Assembly (NCBI GenBank): GCA_028280145.1 | Contig: JANQMM010000060.1 | Location: 1 to 30,971, forward strand | Direction of reading: 5' to 3' | DNA length: 30,971 bases | Origin: Minisyncoccota bacterium | Lineage (GTDB): Bacteria > Patescibacteriota > Minisyncoccia > Phycocordibacterales > JACZSL01 | Shown: positions 30,327 through 30,971 of the stretch, piece by piece | Position numbering within the stretch: position 1 is the stretch's first letter | Layout of the letters: each line of letters opens with the position of its first letter | Program-made: the position numbers and the translations under genes | The notes under the pieces: generated by a model | Databases searched by the model: none | What the model was told of the DNA's origin: nothing | What the model saw: the letters and a program-made list of their open reading frames with translations, nothing else

Positions 30327-30971
30327 ATGAAGGAAGGCAAGGTTCGTTTTCTGGCTCTCTTTGTTGTTACGCTTGTGATCCTCACTCCTTTTATCTCTCA
30401 AACGGGATTCTTTTCATACGTCTTAGAATTTTTCTCGGAGAACAAAGTGTATGCGGAGGCACGAACTGATTTCAATTCGCAAAATGCCCCACTTCTTCAA
30501 GCGGCACTCAATCATGACCCAAACCCCTCAAAGGGCGGTGGTGACATCACCATTGTCGGCGACTCCGCACTTTTGCCTGATGCTGGACCGTCAGGAACGC
30601 TTGCAAACACCGAAGAATCATTCGGCTCAGATCAAATCAGCGTTTATGTTGTACGAGAAGGCGATTCACTCTCACAGATCGCTGAAATGTTTAATGTGAC
30701 GGTAAATACTATTATTTGGTCAAATGACATCAAACGAGGTTCTCTTATTACTCCCGGACAAACACTTGCCATTTTGCCAATCACCGGGATCAAGCATACA
30801 GTAAAAAAGGATGAGACCCTTGCAGGTATCGTAAAGAAGTACAAAGGAAATATGGAGGAAGTGTTGCGATACAATGATCTTGAAGAGGGGGCGATACTTG
30901 CTGTGGGAGACACAGTCGTCATTCCTGACGGGGAGATCGAGGCGCCGACGTACACACAGGCCCGAACTGTT
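30327..30971 (+). CDS. LysM-domain cell-wall protein, 3'-truncated by window end
   Basis: 215 residues are visible and the frame stays open to the last base. Residues about 8-25 are a signal or membrane anchor (FLALFVVTLVILTPF). A Pro/Ser/Gly-rich linker follows. Two LysM domains, about 106-150 (VYVVREGDSLSQIAEMFNV) and 157-200 (HTVKKDETLAGIVKKY), bind peptidoglycan-type glycan. In many bacteria such a pair is followed by an M23 metallopeptidase domain, which would lie outside the window, so a cell-wall hydrolase is possible but not shown. The start is the first ATG of the frame; no Shine-Dalgarno site precedes it. Confidence 0.9.
   Translation, partial: MKEGKVRFLALFVVTLVILTPFISQTGFFSYVLEFFSENKVYAEARTDFNSQNAPLLQAALNHDPNPSKGGGDITIVGDSALLPDAGPSGTLANTEESFGSDQISVYVVREGDSLSQIAEMFNVTVNTIIWSNDIKRGSLITPGQTLAILPITGIKHTVKKDETLAGIVKKYKGNMEEVLRYNDLEEGAILAVGDTVVIPDGEIEAPTYTQARTV

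Noticed and set aside
30111..30401. 96-codon minus-strand ORF between helicase and LysM genes
   Set aside because: It overlaps the signal peptide of the LysM protein and the promoter-like region, with composition unlike neighbouring proteins.

Overview
The window looks like a chromosomal segment of a Candidate Phyla Radiation (Patescibacteria) bacterium, most probably of the Parcubacteria type. I infer this from gene content and protein style, not from a marker-gene tree. The signs are: several family proteins reduced in length (a short YebC, a 44-residue bL34, a mini DciA-like protein); very few Shine-Dalgarno sites; a PrgI/VirB4/VirB6 cluster; and surface proteins built from peptidoglycan-binding, TIG and LysM domains. 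The standard code is used. No rRNA, tRNA, IS element or CRISPR array was seen.

Positions 1-3873 hold DNA repair and translation genes: the 3' part of ruvB (+), an unrecognised 130-residue ORF (-), yebC and ruvC (+), an overlooked 58-residue extremely acidic ORF (+), and tyrS (-). A bifunctional class A penicillin-binding protein follows (4028-6604, +).

Positions 6605-11617 are the replication-origin neighbourhood. On the minus strand, dnaA, dnaN and a short DciA-like (helicase-loader-like) gene are read in that order. On the plus strand, rpmH, rnpA, yidC and jag/khpB run the other way. This is the classical dnaA/rpmH divergence. The dnaA-dnaN gap (8018-8290) holds several DnaA boxes, a run of five DnaA-trio triplets and an AT-rich stretch, laid out as in the Bacillus subtilis oriC, so I call it the probable oriC.

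Positions 11620-23494 are one long minus-strand operon of eleven genes with gaps mostly of 0-30 bases and overlapping or near-adjacent start/stop codons. In order of transcription it encodes: a membrane-anchored calcium-motif protein; a secreted protein; a VirB6/TrbL-like membrane protein with a long charged tail; a soluble linker protein; PrgI (VirB3-like); a TraC/VirB4 N-terminal-domain protein; the VirB4 ATPase; a basic membrane protein; an anchored beta-sandwich protein; a VirB2-like pilin core fused to an eight-cysteine domain; and an anchored beta-propeller-like protein. This is a type IV secretion/pilus-like machine. No coupling protein, relaxase or VirB8-11 is visible in the window.

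Divergent from that operon, two plus-strand genes (23665-27266) encode secreted proteins. One has a peptidoglycan-binding domain plus two TIG domains. The other is a 765-residue protein made of about 44 tandem 12- or 13-residue repeats with a short cysteine-containing C-terminal domain. The window ends with a pcrA/uvrD-like helicase and rsmA (minus strand, co-directional) and the 5' part of a LysM protein gene (+) that runs off the right edge.
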